A stretch of 64,000 bases of DNA from NCBI RefSeq assembly GCF_009857445.1, contig NZ_WWCN01000002.1:372001-436000 (forward strand). Reading direction: 5' to 3'. The position numbers were made by a program, and so were the translations under genes. Origin of the DNA: Duganella flavida (GTDB taxonomy: Bacteria > Pseudomonadota > Gammaproteobacteria > Burkholderiales > Burkholderiaceae_D). The notes under the pieces are model-generated. The model was not told the DNA's origin, did no database searches, and saw only the letters and a list, made by a program, of their open reading frames with translations. Below, piece by piece: positions 53,561 to 61,934 of this stretch. Position 1 is the stretch's first letter. Every line of letters starts with the position of its first letter.

Positions 53561-54796
53561 TTAGCCGTGCTTCTTGATGAAGTCGGTAATCTTCGGGCAC
53601 ACCATCTCACGCCAGCGGCGGCCCGAGAAGATGCCGTAGTGGCCGGCGCCCGGCGCGACGAAGTCTTGCTGCATATCGGCTGGAATGCCGCTGCACAGGT
53701 CGTGCGCAGCCTGGGTCTGGCCGGCGCCGGAAATGTCATCCAGCTCGCCTTCGACGGTGAACAGGGCCACGGTCTTGATGTCTTGCGGACGCACCAGCTT
53801 GCCGCCCACCAGCCATTCGCCTTTCGGCAGCGCGAAGTCCTGGAACACGGTTTTGATGGTGTCGAGGTAGTACTCGGCCGGCATGTCCAGCACGGCGTTG
53901 TATTCATCGTAGAACTTGCGATGCGATTCTGCGGTTTCCTCGTCGCCTTCGACCAGGTGGTTGTAGAAGTCGCGGTGGCTTTCGGCGTGGCGGCCCGGGT
54001 TCATGGCGATGAAGCCGGCGTGCTGCAGGAAGCCTGGATAGACCTTGCGGCCAAAGCCCGGATAGTTCGGCGGCACCGAGTAGATCACGGTGTTTTCAAA
54101 CCACGAGAACTTCTTTTCGGTGGCCAGGTTGTTGACTTGCGTCGGCGATTTGCGCGGGTCGATCGGGCCGCCCATCATGGTCATGGTTTTTGGCAGTTTC
54201 GGATCGTTGTCCGAGGCCATCAGCGAAATCGCGGCCAGCACCGGCACGGTCGGCTGGCAGACGGAAATTACGTGCACTTCCGGACCCAGTTCACGGATGA
54301 AGTCCTGCACGTAGAAGATGTAATCGTCCAGGTGGAACGGACCTTCCGATAGCGGTACCATGCGTGCGTCGGTCCAATCGGTGATGAAGACGTCATGCTC
54401 GACCAGCAGGCCGCGCACGGTGTCGCGCAGCAGGGTCGAGTGGTGGCCGGACAGCGGCGCCACCAGCAGCACGGTCGGCTGTTTCAAGGCCTTGAACTTT
54501 TTATCGTCCAGGTCTTTTTTAAAGTGAATCAGACGGCAGAACGGTTTGTTCACTGCCACGTGTTCGATGATGCCTACCGTCTCACCCTTGATCTCGGTGC
54601 TGTCGATTTCGAACGCCGGTTTTTCGTAGTCCTTGCCCAGTCGGTACATCAGCTCGTAACCGGCAGCGATGCGCTGCGAGAACGGCGTGTGCGCGAATGG
54701 CGACACCGGGTTGGTGAACAGCTTGGAGGAAGCGTCCGCCCACTGCATCAGTGGCGTGAGAAGCGAGCGCTGCATTTCATGGAGTTGGTAGAGCAT
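53561..54796 (-). CDS. phaZ: Intracellular polyhydroxyalkanoate depolymerase
   Basis: 411 residues from ATG 54796, which gives the family start MLYQLHEMQRSLLTPL; the 13-residue upstream extension was dropped. Nucleophile region HVISVCQPTVPVLAAI has Cys in the S-x-C-x-P position, as in Ralstonia-type intracellular PhaZ. The conserved C-terminal GAGHYGIFSGRRW carries the catalytic His. It mobilises stored poly(3-hydroxybutyrate). Another PHA protein (56674-56952) lies close by. Confidence 0.95.
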   Translation of the reverse strand: MLYQLHEMQRSLLTPLMQWADASSKLFTNPVSPFAHTPFSQRIAAGYELMYRLGKDYEKPAFEIDSTEIKGETVGIIEHVAVNKPFCRLIHFKKDLDDKKFKALKQPTVLLVAPLSGHHSTLLRDTVRGLLVEHDVFITDWTDARMVPLSEGPFHLDDYIFYVQDFIRELGPEVHVISVCQPTVPVLAAISLMASDNDPKLPKTMTMMGGPIDPRKSPTQVNNLATEKKFSWFENTVIYSVPPNYPGFGRKVYPGFLQHAGFIAMNPGRHAESHRDFYNHLVEGDEETAESHRKFYDEYNAVLDMPAEYYLDTIKTVFQDFALPKGEWLVGGKLVRPQDIKTVALFTVEGELDDISGAGQTQAAHDLCSGIPADMQQDFVAPGAGHYGIFSGRRWREMVCPKITDFIKKHG

Positions 54797-54980
54797 AGGA
54801 CGGTCCCGAGTGGTGAGCTTGATGCGGTGCACCAATGATTGACATCATAAGCCAAATAGTCGGCGCTGTGTTTGTGACGTTAAAGCATTTCCTTGTGCTT
54901 GACCGCAAGAGAATCGCACGACTACGTGGAATCCACAGGCAACCTTGTAAGAAAGATTAATACTGTTTAGGGAATAAAAA

Positions 54981-55004
54981 AAGCAGCCAAAAGGCTGCTT
55001 TTTT
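54981..55004. terminator. Bidirectional terminator downstream of ferredoxin reductase
   Basis: AAGCAGCC-AAAA-GGCTGCTT (54981-55000) with six T on the plus side and six or more A before it, i.e. T on the minus strand. Ends the fdxA-reductase transcript on the minus strand. Confidence 0.9.
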
Positions 55005-55028
55005 GTAGGACACCTGCTTGCAGTGTTA

Positions 55029-56096
55029 TTAATCGAACACTGGCGTTTCCACGCCCAGCACTTTGTGCAGTTTCGGCGAGGTGGTGGTGTACTGCATGTG
55101 GATCTTCTTGTCCGGGAAGATGTACGGCGCGGCACCGAAAGCGGCCAGCGCGGCTTCGTGGAAGCCCGACAGGATCAGCTTTTTCTTGCCTGGGTAGGTG
55201 TTGATGTCACCCACGGCGAAGATGCCTGGCACGTTGGTTTCGAACTTCTCGGTGTTTTGCACTTTCAGCTGGCGGCGCTCGATATCCAGGCCCCATTCAG
55301 CGATCGGCCCCAGTTTTGGCGACAGGCCGTAGAACACCAGCAGCATGTCCAGCGGCACGCGGCGGGTCACGCCGTCAGCTGCGGTCACCTTCAGGTGTTC
55401 CAGCTTGCCGTCTGCCGAAGTTTCGAAGCCGGTGGCGGTGCCGATCAGCAGCTGCATTTCGTAGTCGTCGCACAGGGCCTTCATCTTGGCCACCGATGCT
55501 GGCGCAGCGCGGAAGTCGTCGCGACGGTGCAGCAGCACCACCGATTCAGCCTTGCCAACGAAGTTCAGTGCCCAGTCCAGCGCGGAGTCGCCGCCGCCGC
55601 AGATAACCAGGTTCTTGCCTTCGAACTGGGCAGGATCCTTGACCTTGTAGTGCAGCTGCGTGCCTTCGAATACTTCGATGCCGTCCACTTTCAGGGTACG
55701 GGCCTGGAACGAGCCCACGCCGGCAGCGATGAAGATGGTCTTGGTCAGGAACTTGGTGCCCTGCGTGGTTTCCACGTCGAAGCGGCCGTCGTCGCGGCGC
55801 TCAACCTTGGTCACTTCCTGGCCCAGGTGGAAGGTCGGCTCGAATGGCTCGATCTGTTTGAGCAGGTTGTCGGTCAGTTCCTGGCCGGTGCACGATGGCA
55901 CGGCTGGAATGTCGTAGATCGGTTTGTCAGGATACAGTTCCACGCACTGCCCACCCACGGCGTTCAGCGAATCGATCACGTGGGCTTTAATTTCCAGCAG
56001 GCCCAGTTCGAAGACCTGGAACAGGCCGACCGGGCCGGCGCCGATGATGACGGCATCAGCTTCGATGACGCCAGTAGGTGTAACGATACTATTCAT
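55029..56096 (-). CDS. Ferredoxin--NADP reductase, thioredoxin-reductase-like type
   Basis: 355 residues. Two Rossmann motifs: FAD site [17 protein letters not shown] and NADPH site [17 protein letters not shown], then the C-terminal FAD signature [12 protein letters not shown]. The CxxC redox pair of thioredoxin reductase is absent, placing it in the TrxR-like FNR2 family (as in Bacillus YumC). A ferredoxin gene lies upstream on the same strand (33-base gap), so the two form an electron pair. Confidence 0.93.
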   Translation of the reverse strand: MNSIVTPTGVIEADAVIIGAGPVGLFQVFELGLLEIKAHVIDSLNAVGGQCVELYPDKPIYDIPAVPSCTGQELTDNLLKQIEPFEPTFHLGQEVTKVERRDDGRFDVETTQGTKFLTKTIFIAAGVGSFQARTLKVDGIEVFEGTQLHYKVKDPAQFEGKNLVICGGGDSALDWALNFVGKAESVVLLHRRDDFRAAPASVAKMKALCDDYEMQLLIGTATGFETSADGKLEHLKVTAADGVTRRVPLDMLLVFYGLSPKLGPIAEWGLDIERRQLKVQNTEKFETNVPGIFAVGDINTYPGKKKLILSGFHEAALAAFGAAPYIFPDKKIHMQYTTTSPKLHKVLGVETPVFD

Positions 56097-56129
56097 ACGT
56101 GGTTTTCCTGTGATTTCAATGATGGCGGC

Positions 56130-56453
56130 TTAGCGCGCCAGCAGTTGCAGTTTTTCTTTGACGTCCTTGAACTGGTCAGCGTCAGCCAGTGGCGCGACAG
56201 TCTTGGTGATCGAAGGCCATTTGCGTGCAAGATCAACGTTGAGCTTGATGAATTGCTGTTGATCGCCTGGGACGTCCTCTTCTGCGTAGATCGCGTTGAC
56301 AGGGCATTCCGCCACGCACACGGCGCAGTCGATGCATTCATCAGGATCAATGGCGAGGAAGTTTGGGCCTTGGCGGAAACAATCTACCGGGCAAACATCG
56401 ACGCAGTCCGTGTAACGGCAGGCGATGCAAGATTCGGTGACAACGTGGGTCAT
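56130..56453 (-). CDS. fdxA: Ferredoxin, 3Fe-4S/4Fe-4S (7Fe) type
   Basis: 107 residues. First motif ESCIACRYTDCVDVCPVDC and second CIDCAVCVAECPV, with the C-terminal extension typical of FdxA (7Fe) ferredoxins. Low-potential electron carrier, probably reduced by the adjacent reductase. The divergent PHA gene lies 220 bases away. Confidence 0.95.
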   Translation of the reverse strand: MTHVVTESCIACRYTDCVDVCPVDCFRQGPNFLAIDPDECIDCAVCVAECPVNAIYAEEDVPGDQQQFIKLNVDLARKWPSITKTVAPLADADQFKDVKEKLQLLAR

Positions 56454-56562
56454 AACAGTCCTATCAATGTTGGTGTGCAGCGGCGTCGGTGGCGGGGCAG
56501 TGCCTGGCTAACCTCGGCAAAGCACTGTATTTTAAGGTAATTCGCTATTTCTCACAATTCGC

Positions 56563-56585
56563 GCTTATATACAATACATATAAGC
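56563..56585. promoter_or_regulatory. Dyad between fdxA and the PHA-region gene
   Basis: GCTTATAT-ACAATAC-ATATAAGC, a perfect 8+8 dyad in a divergent promoter region. The AT-rich arms overlap possible -10 elements for both directions, which suits a shared operator. Confidence 0.45.
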
Positions 56586-56673
56586 AAATTCAGCCGACCC
56601 CCGCACAGACTGGCGCGGCCAGCGCGCAACTGGCATCATGTCGCCTTTGTTTATTTACAGCAGGGGGATCCGC

Positions 56674-56952
56674 ATGGCGGACATCAACATCGTCCAGGAG
56701 CACCACCTGGCGCCGGAGCAGGCCCGCGCGGCCGCCCAACAAGTGGCCGACAAGCTGGCCGAACAGTTCGAACTGACCTGCCGCTGGGACGGCGACGTGC
56801 TGCGTTTCGAGCGTAGCGGCGTGAATGGCGCGCTGACGTTGCTGCCTAACCAGGCGCAGCTGCAAATCGCGCTGGGTTTCCCGATCAGCATGATGGCCGA
56901 CATGGTTAAGGCCAAGGTGGCCGAGAAAATGCAGAAGGTTTTTGTTTATTAA
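56674..56952 (+). CDS. Polyhydroxyalkanoic acid system family protein
   Basis: 92 residues from ATG 56674 with AGGGGGA upstream. The sequence MADINIVQEHHLAPEQARAA, followed by WDGDVLRFERSGVNGAL, matches the PHA granule-region (PHA_gran_rgn) family. These small proteins are associated with PHA granules; their exact role is not established. An alternative start 12 codons upstream was not chosen. Confidence 0.88.
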   Translation: MADINIVQEHHLAPEQARAAAQQVADKLAEQFELTCRWDGDVLRFERSGVNGALTLLPNQAQLQIALGFPISMMADMVKAKVAEKMQKVFVY

Positions 56953-57068
56953 AAGTAATTATTATTGTTATTAGAAAAATTCAATTGCGCGAAGGAATGG
57001 TGCGTGTGATAATCGTTTCCATTGATGTAATTTGACTAATCACATTTTGACTACTTGAAGGAATTCAC

Positions 57069-57830
57069 ATGCGCTTCATGCCTGCCCTCGCCGCTGTTGT
57101 CGTCGCCGCCATTGCCGTACCGGCCTCCGCTGCCGTGATCGACCTGACTGCGTTGAACCGCGCGGGCAGCGCTGCCCTGGTCGGCGGTCAGCTGCAGCTG
57201 ACCAATAACACCAGCCAGTCGGGCGCAGGTTGGGTGGCGCAGTCAATTTCGACCAGCCAGTCGTTCAGCACCACCTTCTCGTTCTCGCTGCTGGGTAACG
57301 ACAGCGGCAAGATGGCCGACGGTATTGCGCTGGCGTTCCAGAACGTCGGCAACAACGTTATCGGCAACGGCGGCGGCGATGTGGGCTACTGGAATATCGG
57401 CGGCTCGGGTTCGAGCGCCGTGGGGTCGGTGATCCGCAGCTGGCACAACAACGACTACGGCCTGAGCACCAACGGTGTAGTGCAGGGTCTGAAGGCGGCC
57501 GACTTCAACCTCGGCGCGTCCAACAACGTGACTGGCAGCGAGACCGTCAGCTACGACGCCACCACCCACACCCTGACCTTGACCGGCACCTTCCTCGACA
57601 ACAGCACCGGCCATTCGTACAGCGTCAGCGACAGCAAGTCGGTGAATCTGGCTGCGCATTTCGGCAGCTCGATGTACGTCGGCTTCACCGGCGGCACTGG
57701 CGGTACCGATGCCGACCAGCGCATCACGTCGTTCAGCCTGACCTCGGCTGTGCCTGAGCCGGAAACCTATGCCATGATGTTGGCCGGTCTCGGCCTGGTT
57801 GGCTTCGCAGCCCGCCGTCGCAAGGCTTAA
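57069..57830 (+). CDS. PEP-CTERM sorted, L-type lectin-like protein
   Basis: 253 residues. Signal peptide (VVVAAIAVPASAAV), a beta-rich lectin-like body (SISTSQSFSTTFSFSLLG, ADGIALAFQNVG, YVGFTGGTGGTDADQRI), and a C-terminal VPEPETYAMMLAGLGLVG followed by AARRRKA. That tail is the PEP-CTERM signal for exosortase processing. The exosortase gene is not in the window. It is probably a surface or exopolysaccharide-associated carbohydrate-binding protein. Confidence 0.9.
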   Translation: MRFMPALAAVVVAAIAVPASAAVIDLTALNRAGSAALVGGQLQLTNNTSQSGAGWVAQSISTSQSFSTTFSFSLLGNDSGKMADGIALAFQNVGNNVIGNGGGDVGYWNIGGSGSSAVGSVIRSWHNNDYGLSTNGVVQGLKAADFNLGASNNVTGSETVSYDATTHTLTLTGTFLDNSTGHSYSVSDSKSVNLAAHFGSSMYVGFTGGTGGTDADQRITSFSLTSAVPEPETYAMMLAGLGLVGFAARRRKA

Positions 57831-57846
57831 TCAGCCGCACTAAGAG

Positions 57847-57871
57847 AAAAGGCCCGTAAGGGCCTTTTTTT
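57847..57871. terminator. Terminator after the PEP-CTERM gene
   Basis: AAAAGGCCC-GTAA-GGGCCTTTT (57847-57868) plus further T residues; usable from both sides, since the acyl-CoA-binding protein gene converges on it. Confidence 0.88.
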
Positions 57872-57872
57872 G

Positions 57873-58124
57873 TTATTTCAAATCTTCGATCAGGTCGATG
57901 TACAGCTGTTTCGCTTCGTCCTGGGTTTTGCCTTTCAGCTCAGCCCACGCATCGAACTTGGCGCGGCCGACGAAATCGGTCATGCCTGGACGGTCGCCGG
58001 TCGCATCGCCGGTCGACGCCTGTTTGAACAGGGCGTAGATCTTCAGCAGCGTCAGGTTGTCCGGACGTTCCGGCAGGTTCTTCGAGTCCGCCTGGGCTTG
58101 ATCAAATTGTTCTTGCAAACTCAT
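57873..58124 (-). CDS. Acyl-CoA-binding protein
   Basis: 83 residues from ATG 58124 with AAGGAG upstream; the 17-residue extension was rejected. The four-helix ACBP pattern is clear: LQEQFDQAQADSKNL, LTLLKIYALFKQASTGD, FVGRAKFDAWAELKGKTQDEAKQLYIDLIEDL. Contains the KIYALFKQAxxGD and K..AW motifs that bind the CoA. Buffers and delivers acyl-CoA esters in the cytoplasm. Confidence 0.95.
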   Translation of the reverse strand: MSLQEQFDQAQADSKNLPERPDNLTLLKIYALFKQASTGDATGDRPGMTDFVGRAKFDAWAELKGKTQDEAKQLYIDLIEDLK

Positions 58125-58210
58125 ACCGCGCTCCTTGATTGGTGATTGGTGATTGATGGATGACCGCGCCATCATAAACCGTAGCCGCTAGAGGACGGGC
58201 TCCAAAACAG

Positions 58211-58253
58211 AACGGCGGCATATGCCGGGTTGTCACCCGCATATGCCGCCGTT
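58211..58253 (-). terminator. Long hairpin downstream of the HU gene
   Basis: AACGGCGGCATATGC (58211-58225) pairs perfectly with GCATATGCCGCCGTT (58239-58253); inside, GGGT (58227-58230) and ACCC (58235-58238) pair around TGTC. Nineteen base pairs in all. On the minus strand it is followed by CTGTTTTGG, a partial T tract. Confidence 0.75.
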
Positions 58254-58292
58254 GCCGAAGCCCTTACGGGCGCTGCTAAAACTCCGGAAGAA

Positions 58293-58580
58293 TTACTTCT
58301 TCTTGGTCGGGTTGACCGCCGATTTCAGGGTGGCGCCAGCCGAGAATTTCGGGGTTTTCGACGCCGCGATTTTGATCGCTTCGCCGGTTGCAGGATTGCG
58401 GCCTTTGCGTGCAGCGCGTTTAGCGACGGAGAAGGTGCCGAAGCCGGTGATGCCAACCGTGTCGCCTTTTTTCAGACGCTCAGTGATGATGGCGATCAGC
58501 GTGTTCACTGCGCCGTTGGCGGCAGCAGCGGACAACTCGGTGCGTTTCGCAAATTCTGCAATCAGTTCGCCTTTTTTCAT
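58293..58580 (-). CDS. DNA-binding protein HU (HupB-like)
   Basis: 95 residues. The HU signature is complete: MKKGELIAEFAKRT, then GDTVGITGFGTFSVAKRAAR, the arm KGRNPATGEAIKIAASK and a Lys-rich end. Slightly longer than the 90-residue E. coli protein because of the PTKKK tail. A histone-like chromosomal protein. AAGGAGG-like site upstream. Confidence 0.92.
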   Translation of the reverse strand: MKKGELIAEFAKRTELSAAAANGAVNTLIAIITERLKKGDTVGITGFGTFSVAKRAARKGRNPATGEAIKIAASKTPKFSAGATLKSAVNPTKKK

Positions 58581-58784
58581 TACTACCTCCTTGGTTATTA
58601 GAGCGCGCAGATTAGCATAAATATTGTCAGATGTAATGGTTTCTCGCTGAAGCGCGCCTTATATTTACTGTCTCGCTGCGGTGCAGCGCAAATAAACCCT
58701 TGTATTTAAAGGGCTTACGCGTTTTCATCAAACACGCATCCGGCATAAAAAAGGTTTATGATGGAATGCGTAAAGGACGGGACC

Positions 58785-59543
58785 ATGAGCTTTTCAGACG
58801 AAACACTGATGGCATATGCCGATGGCGAACTGGACGAGGCGACCCGCCTTGAGGTGGAAGCGGCCATGCGTCTGGACGGCCGGCTGGTCCGCCGCGTTGC
58901 GCGTTTGCGCGCCGCGCGCGATGAAGAATTTTATGCCAGTGGCCGCGCTGGCCACGGCGCCAACGTGGTGCAGCTGGCAGCCGTGCGGGCTCAGCGTCTC
59001 GCTACTCAGCAGGCCGCGCGCAAGGCTGCGCGCCGGCATTGGGGGTGGCTGGAATGGAGTGCGCTGGCGCTGGTGATGGTGCTGGGTCTCGCAGCCGGCA
59101 AGTTCGGCCTGGCGCGCTGGCAGCCCAACTGGCTCGGAGAACCGGCGTCCGTGCCGACGGAAGTGGCAAGCCGCAACGGCTTGCTGGTGGCGCAGGGCAG
59201 GCTGGCGCTGGCGCTCAGTCAGCAATTGGGCGGCGCCGCGCCGTCCGATGGCGATGTGCGCGTCGGCCTGAGCTTCTTATCCAACGAGGGTAGTTACTGC
59301 CGCAGCTTTACGTTGGTGGGGATGACGCAGGATTTGGTCGGCATCGCTTGCCGCGCCAATGAGGAGTGGCGGATTCCGGTGATGGTGCAAAACGCGCGGC
59401 CGGTGCCAACGATGGGCAGTTACCGCATGGCGGGGACCGAGATGCCGACGGCGCTGCTGGAAGCGATCGACCAGCGCATCGTCGGCGGCATGCTCGACCC
59501 GCGGGCCGAGATGGAAGCTTTACGCCGCAACTGGCAGCGTTAA
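58785..59543 (+). CDS. Anti-sigma factor-like membrane protein (orphan)
   Basis: 252 residues from ATG 58785 with AAGGA upstream; an ATG 27 bases earlier is less likely. The N-terminus FSDETLMAYADGELDEA is typical of anti-sigma domains of group IV (ECF) systems. One membrane helix (about 98-117, LEWSALALVMVLGLAAGKFG) is followed by a periplasmic domain with ETEMPTALL-like end. No sigma factor gene is adjacent, which is unusual since such genes normally occur in pairs. Confidence 0.72.
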   Translation: MSFSDETLMAYADGELDEATRLEVEAAMRLDGRLVRRVARLRAARDEEFYASGRAGHGANVVQLAAVRAQRLATQQAARKAARRHWGWLEWSALALVMVLGLAAGKFGLARWQPNWLGEPASVPTEVASRNGLLVAQGRLALALSQQLGGAAPSDGDVRVGLSFLSNEGSYCRSFTLVGMTQDLVGIACRANEEWRIPVMVQNARPVPTMGSYRMAGTEMPTALLEAIDQRIVGGMLDPRAEMEALRRNWQR

Positions 59544-59549
59544 AGTAAT

Positions 59550-59906
59550 TTAAACGCCCAGCAGTTCAACGTCAAAGATCAGCGTTGCGTTTGGTGGGAT
59601 CACGCCGCCAGCGCCGCGCGAGCCGTAGCCCAGATCCGACGGGATGATCAGCTGGCGAGCGCCGCCGATCTTCATGCCTTGCACGCCTTCATCCCAACCG
59701 CGAATGACCATGCCGGCGCCCAGTGCGAATTCGAATGGATCGTTGCGGTCTTTGCTCGAATCGAATTTAGGACCTTTGCTGCCGTCGTCGTTTTGCAGCC
59801 AGCCGGTGTAGTGCACGGTAACGTTCTGGCCGGCTTTGGCTTCAGCGCCTTCGCCCACGGTCAGTTCGATGTATTGCAGGCCCGATGGGGTAGTAATAGT
59901 GGACAT
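59550..59906 (-). CDS. FKBP-type peptidyl-prolyl cis-trans isomerase
   Basis: 118 residues from ATG 59906 with AAGGAAG upstream; the 15-residue extension was dropped. FKBP fold: VTVHYTGWLQND, KFDSSKDRNDPFEFALG, VIRGWDEGVQGMKIGG, and LGYGSRGAGGVIPPNATLIFDVELL. All the usual ligand-pocket residues (Tyr, Phe, Trp, Val-Ile) are visible. Cytoplasmic folding catalyst. No signal peptide. Confidence 0.95.
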   Translation of the reverse strand: MSTITTPSGLQYIELTVGEGAEAKAGQNVTVHYTGWLQNDDGSKGPKFDSSKDRNDPFEFALGAGMVIRGWDEGVQGMKIGGARQLIIPSDLGYGSRGAGGVIPPNATLIFDVELLGV

Positions 59907-59997
59907 GATCTTCCTTTCATTAGAAACAGGCCAGAATTGTAGCAGGGGCAAGGGTTTGCACGTAAAATAAGGTTTTGCCTCTATAGCGATTCACTTC

Positions 59998-60969
59998 ATG
60001 CTCCGTAGTTTCCGCCGTATCGTCCTTTCCTGCGCAGTGCTGACTAATTTGGCTGTAGGCGCTGCGCAAGCCAATGTCGTGGTTGTCCTGAATTCGCGTG
60101 ACGCCACCGTGCAGCTGCTGGACCAGGCAAGCTACAAAGATTTGTCCACCATCCCGGTCGGCAAAGAGCCGCACCACCTGATGGCAACGCCGGATAATAA
60201 ATCGCTGATCGTCGCCAGTTCGGTCGGCAATGAGCTGATTTTCCTCGATCCGAAATCGGGCCAGGTACAGCGCACCATCAAGGACATCCTCGACCCGTAC
60301 CAGATCGGCTTTTCGCCGGACCAGAAGTGGTTCGTGTCGAACTCGCTGCGCCTGGACCGCGTCGACCTCTACAAATACGACGGCGTCAATATGACGCTGG
60401 CCAAGCGCATTCCGCTGCCCAAGCTGCCGAGCCACATGGCCTTCAACGCGGCCAGCAATATGGTGTTCATTACCCAGCAAGGCAGCGACCAGGTCAGCGC
60501 CATCGACCTGACCACGCAGACGGTCAAGTGGACGCTGCCGGTCGGCAGCCTGCCAGCCGGCATCGCCATGACGCCGGACGACAAATACCTGTTGGTCGGC
60601 ATCATGGGCAAAGATTATGTTGAGGTGATTGACTGGAAAGCACAGAAGACCGTCAAGCGCATCAAGACCGGGCAGGGCGCGCACAACTTCCGCTCGGCTG
60701 GCGATGGCCGCTACACCTATGTGTCGAACCGGGTGTCCAATTCGATTAATATCATTGACCAGACCACCTTGGAAAATGTCGGCCATATCAATGTGCCTGG
60801 CGGCCCGGACTGCATGGAAGTGACGGCTGACGGCAAGACCATGTGGGTCACGCTGCGCTGGATTAAAAAGGTGGCGGTGATTGACCTGCCGACCCGCAAG
60901 GTGATCAAGGTGATTCCGGTGGGCCGCTCGCCGCATGGTGTGTTCTTCTTTAACTCTGCCCAACGCTGA
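59998..60969 (+). CDS. Exported YVTN beta-propeller protein (YncE-like)
   Basis: 323 residues with a signal peptide (SCAVLTNLAVGAAQA). Seven-bladed propeller pattern, repeated HYVSNRVSNSINIID- and VATPDNKSLIVASS-like units. This resembles the cytochrome cd1/YncE/methanol-pathway propellers; the actual ligand is unknown. It begins an operon with polysaccharide deacetylase, sterol desaturase and EI24-type genes, its stop overlapping the next start (TGATG). Confidence 0.85.
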   Translation: MLRSFRRIVLSCAVLTNLAVGAAQANVVVVLNSRDATVQLLDQASYKDLSTIPVGKEPHHLMATPDNKSLIVASSVGNELIFLDPKSGQVQRTIKDILDPYQIGFSPDQKWFVSNSLRLDRVDLYKYDGVNMTLAKRIPLPKLPSHMAFNAASNMVFITQQGSDQVSAIDLTTQTVKWTLPVGSLPAGIAMTPDDKYLLVGIMGKDYVEVIDWKAQKTVKRIKTGQGAHNFRSAGDGRYTYVSNRVSNSINIIDQTTLENVGHINVPGGPDCMEVTADGKTMWVTLRWIKKVAVIDLPTRKVIKVIPVGRSPHGVFFFNSAQR

Positions 60970-61934
60970 TGAAAACTGCCGCCGCCCTGACCTTGTTAGC
61001 GCTGGCGGTGACGCCGGCTGTGCGGGCTGTTGAGCCTGCGCCCGCCAAGGCCGTCAACGATGAAGCGCGCGACGTCAACGCCGCCGCCCGCGCCGCCAAT
61101 GCACAGGCGCGCGAACGCAACGGTCCGGCCCAGCGTGCTGCCGAAGCCCGCGCGGCTGGGGGTGCCGCCGCAGCCGGCGCCAATGCAGCCAATGCCGCCA
61201 ATGCCGCCGCGCCCGCCAAGAGCGCCTTCTGCAAAGGCACAATCTACCTGACCTTCGACACCGGCAGCCAGTCGCAAGCCGAGTTGATTGCCGACACGCT
61301 GAACCGCCACAAAATCAAAGCCACCTTCTTCCTGGCCAACGAGAAAACCGTGCGCGGCGACTACTCGCTCGATCCTTCGTGGTCGGCCTACTGGAAAGCG
61401 CGCGTCGCGGAAGGTCACGCCATCGGCTCGCACACTTTCGACCACGTGGTCTACGCCAAGGACGGCGCTGACGGCAAGATCGTAGTCAAGCCAGGCTTTG
61501 GCGACAGCGCCGGCCAGCAAACCAGCTTGAGCGGCAAGCAGTACTGCGAACAAATCCAGCGCGTTGACCAGCGCTTTGTCGAACTGACCGGCAAGCACCT
61601 AGACCCAATCTGGCGCGCACCGGCCGGCCGCACCTCGCCGCGCCTGCTGGAAATGGGCCAGTCCTGCGGCTACGCCCACGTCGGCTGGACACCAGCCGGT
61701 TTCTCGGGCGACGAACTGTCCAGCTCTGCCTATCCGAACGACGTGCTGCTGAAAAAATCCCTGCGCGACCTCAAAGGCGGCGACATCATCCTGATCCACA
61801 TGGGCATCTGGTCGCGCAAAGATCCGTGGGCGCCGGCGAACCTGGAGCCGCTGATCAGCGGGCTGGAAAAGAAAGACCTGTGCTTTGCCACCTTGCGCGA
61901 GCACCCTGACTACCTGTCCAAATTTAAACGATGA
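60969..61934 (+). CDS. Exported polysaccharide deacetylase (NodB-homology) with a changed metal motif
   Basis: 321 residues; signal peptide, then an Ala/Asn-rich low-complexity linker (about 40-80). NodB motif 1 is TFDTG (second Asp replaced by Thr); motif 2 is HTFDH in GSHTFDHV; motif 3 is RAPAGRTS; the end HMGIWSRKD contains the final conserved His region. It probably deacetylates a cell-wall or capsular polysaccharide; the change at the second Asp needs care. Overlaps the next gene by four bases. Confidence 0.85.
   Translation: MKTAAALTLLALAVTPAVRAVEPAPAKAVNDEARDVNAAARAANAQARERNGPAQRAAEARAAGGAAAAGANAANAANAAAPAKSAFCKGTIYLTFDTGSQSQAELIADTLNRHKIKATFFLANEKTVRGDYSLDPSWSAYWKARVAEGHAIGSHTFDHVVYAKDGADGKIVVKPGFGDSAGQQTSLSGKQYCEQIQRVDQRFVELTGKHLDPIWRAPAGRTSPRLLEMGQSCGYAHVGWTPAGFSGDELSSSAYPNDVLLKKSLRDLKGGDIILIHMGIWSRKDPWAPANLEPLISGLEKKDLCFATLREHPDYLSKFKR
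61179..61205 (+). repeat. Three 9-base direct repeats encoding Ala-Asn-Ala
   Basis: GCCAATGCA, GCCAATGCC, GCCAATGCC in tandem within the linker of the deacetylase gene. In-frame, so length changes alter the linker only. Confidence 0.7.
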
